Below, piece after piece: positions 15,488 to 16,264 of a stretch of 16,264 nt of DNA. The stretch is from contig CANHUM010000005.1 of the NCBI GenBank assembly GCA_947463845.1, positions 1 to 16,264 on the forward strand, written 5' to 3'. Numbering within the stretch: position 1 is the stretch's first letter; every line of letters begins with the position of its first letter. The translations under genes and the position numbers were made by a program. Below the pieces are notes generated by a model that had not been told where the DNA came from, ran no database searches, and was given only the letters and a program-made list of their open reading frames with translations. Source of the stretch: Comamonadaceae bacterium (lineage in GTDB: Bacteria; Pseudomonadota; Gammaproteobacteria; Burkholderiales; Burkholderiaceae_C).

Positions 15488-16134
15488 GTGCAACCGAGGT
15501 GACAGCCGTGGTGCCGGTCACGCCGGCTTATTGGGCCGAGGCCTGCATGCATCTGTCGAAAAAAGACCGGGTCATGAAGAAACTCATCCCTCAGTTTGGT
15601 GATGCCATTCTTGAAACCCGGGGGGATGCATTTGTGACTTTGGCCCGCTCGATCGTGGGCCAACAAATCTCAGTCAAAGCCGCTCAATCGGTCTGGGACC
15701 GGTTTTCGGCCTTGTCCAAACGACTCACACCTGCCGCTGTGCTCAAACTCAAAGTGGACGACATGCGGGCTGCCGGACTGTCGGTGCGCAAAGTCGAGTA
15801 CCTGGTCGATCTGGCGGTGCATTTCAGCTCGGGCGCGGTGAACGTCAAGACTTGGCACGACATGGACGACGAAGCCATCATCGATCAGCTGGTGGCCATT
15901 CGGGGCATTGGCCGGTGGACGGCCGAGATGTTCCTGATCTTCCATCTGATGCGCCCCAATGTGCTGCCGCTCGATGATGTGGGACTGATCAACGGCATCA
16001 GCCGGAACTATTTTTCGGGTGAGCCGGTCAGCCGCAGTGATGCCCGCGAGGTGGCCCAGGCCTGGAGCCCGTATTCGACCGTGGCAACTTGGTATATTTG
16101 GCGCTCGCTGGATCCTGTGCCGGTGGCGTACTGA
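15484..16134 (+). CDS. DNA-3-methyladenine glycosylase (HhH-GPD, AlkA-like)
   Basis: This is a 216-residue base-excision repair glycosylase that removes 3-methyladenine and related alkylated bases. The fold starts around [15 protein letters not shown] (53-67). The helix-hairpin-helix is [17 protein letters not shown] (137-153). The catalytic aspartate is D165 in LPLDDVGL. There is no AlkA N-terminal TBP-like domain and no iron-sulfur cluster cysteines, so it is the short MagIII/YfjP-like or Mag2-like form rather than full E. coli AlkA (282). The start ATG at 15484 overlaps the cysS stop (ATGA) and has a good Shine-Dalgarno. A 47-bp gap with a hairpin precedes accA. Repair here would be constitutive if it depends on cysS; no Ada box was seen. 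The symbol alkA is often given to this family, but the protein is shorter. Confidence 0.93.
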   Translation: MSATEVTAVVPVTPAYWAEACMHLSKKDRVMKKLIPQFGDAILETRGDAFVTLARSIVGQQISVKAAQSVWDRFSALSKRLTPAAVLKLKVDDMRAAGLSVRKVEYLVDLAVHFSSGAVNVKTWHDMDDEAIIDQLVAIRGIGRWTAEMFLIFHLMRPNVLPLDDVGLINGISRNYFSGEPVSRSDAREVAQAWSPYSTVATWYIWRSLDPVPVAY

Positions 16135-16138
16135 GAGC

Positions 16139-16155
16139 GTGGACACAGCGTCCAC
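16139..16155. repeat. Inverted repeat between the glycosylase gene and accA
   Basis: GTGGAC (16139-16144), loop ACAGC, GTCCAC (16150-16155): 6-bp stem starting 4 nt after the glycosylase stop. No T-run follows, so it may attenuate or protect mRNA rather than end it. accA's Shine-Dalgarno is 16 nt downstream. Confidence 0.4.
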
Positions 16156-16181
16156 CTGGAATCTGAACTGAGGAGTCAAAC

Positions 16182-16264
16182 TTGGCCAAAAAATCATTTC
16201 TCGACTTTGAGCAACCCGTTGCCGAACTCGAAGCCAAGATCGAAGAGTTGCGCTATGTGCAGAC
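16182..16264 (+). CDS. accA: Acetyl-CoA carboxylase carboxyltransferase alpha subunit (partial, 5' end)
   Basis: The first 28 residues are visible: (M)AKKSFLDFEQPVAELEAKIE followed by ELRYVQT, cut by the window end. This matches the conserved N-terminus of AccA, the alpha subunit of the carboxyltransferase that makes malonyl-CoA for fatty-acid synthesis; the full protein is about 320 residues. The start is TTG at 16182, supported by AGGAG (16171-16175) 6 nt upstream and by the match to the family N-terminus. No ATG or GTG fits better. It lies 47 bp after the glycosylase, on the same strand. Confidence 0.92.
   Translation, partial: MAKKSFLDFEQPVAELEAKIEELRYVQ

Overview
The window reads as a chromosomal segment of a GC-rich (about 60% by eye) betaproteobacterium. 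A Burkholderiales, Comamonadaceae-like origin is the best guess from protein flavour and gene neighbourhoods (glyA-nrdR beside a minor-pilin cluster and ribD; cysS-accA opposite a TPR/cyclophilin/lpxH run). That assignment is inference from remembered families, not a search. There is no phage, insertion sequence, CRISPR array, tRNA or rRNA that I can support. Most of the window is core housekeeping DNA.

Layout. (1) 1-911: an AMP-forming acyl-CoA synthetase in two halves on opposite strands. The N-terminal half is on the minus strand, and the following part of the protein is on the plus strand up to about 144. This is an inverted junction, either a real rearrangement or an amplification/assembly chimera. 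(2) 969-2114, minus: ribD (riboflavin synthesis). (3) 2162-4905, minus: four overlapping or nearly abutting genes for a type IV minor-pilin set, in transcription order PilE-like, PilW-like, PilX/GspK-like, PilV-like. A FimT/GspH-type pilin at 5032-5598 is divergent from them. The gap between holds a TTGACT-N5-AGTCAA dyad. (4) 5666-7372, minus: the glyA-nrdR pair. A 20-bp palindrome lies about 160 bp upstream of glyA. (5) 7623-8348, minus: a small membrane-anchored lytic transglycosylase. (6) 8745-11450, plus: a 901-residue DUF349 protein with an Arg/Gly-rich disordered segment, tail-to-tail with and overlapping lpxH. (7) 11428-13881, minus: an operon-like run of periplasmic TPR protein, exported cyclophilin, cytosolic cyclophilin and LpxH. 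(8) 14111-16264, plus: cysS, a 3-methyladenine DNA glycosylase coupled to it by an ATGA overlap, and the first 28 codons of accA.

How the parts fit together. The pilin genes would supply the minor pilins that prime type IV pilus assembly; the adhesin/scaffold gene pilY1 and the assembly motor are not here. The glyA-nrdR pair joins one-carbon/nucleotide metabolism to control of ribonucleotide reductase. The TPR-ppi-ppi-lpxH run mixes envelope protein folding with lipid A synthesis. The cysS-alkA-accA run joins translation, alkylation repair and fatty-acid synthesis, all constitutive functions. I did not find a clearly new biological system. The most unusual items are the inverted acyl-CoA synthetase junction, the E5-less PilW and long PilX-like pilins, the DUF349 protein with its RG-rich tail, and the two dyads in intergenic regions.
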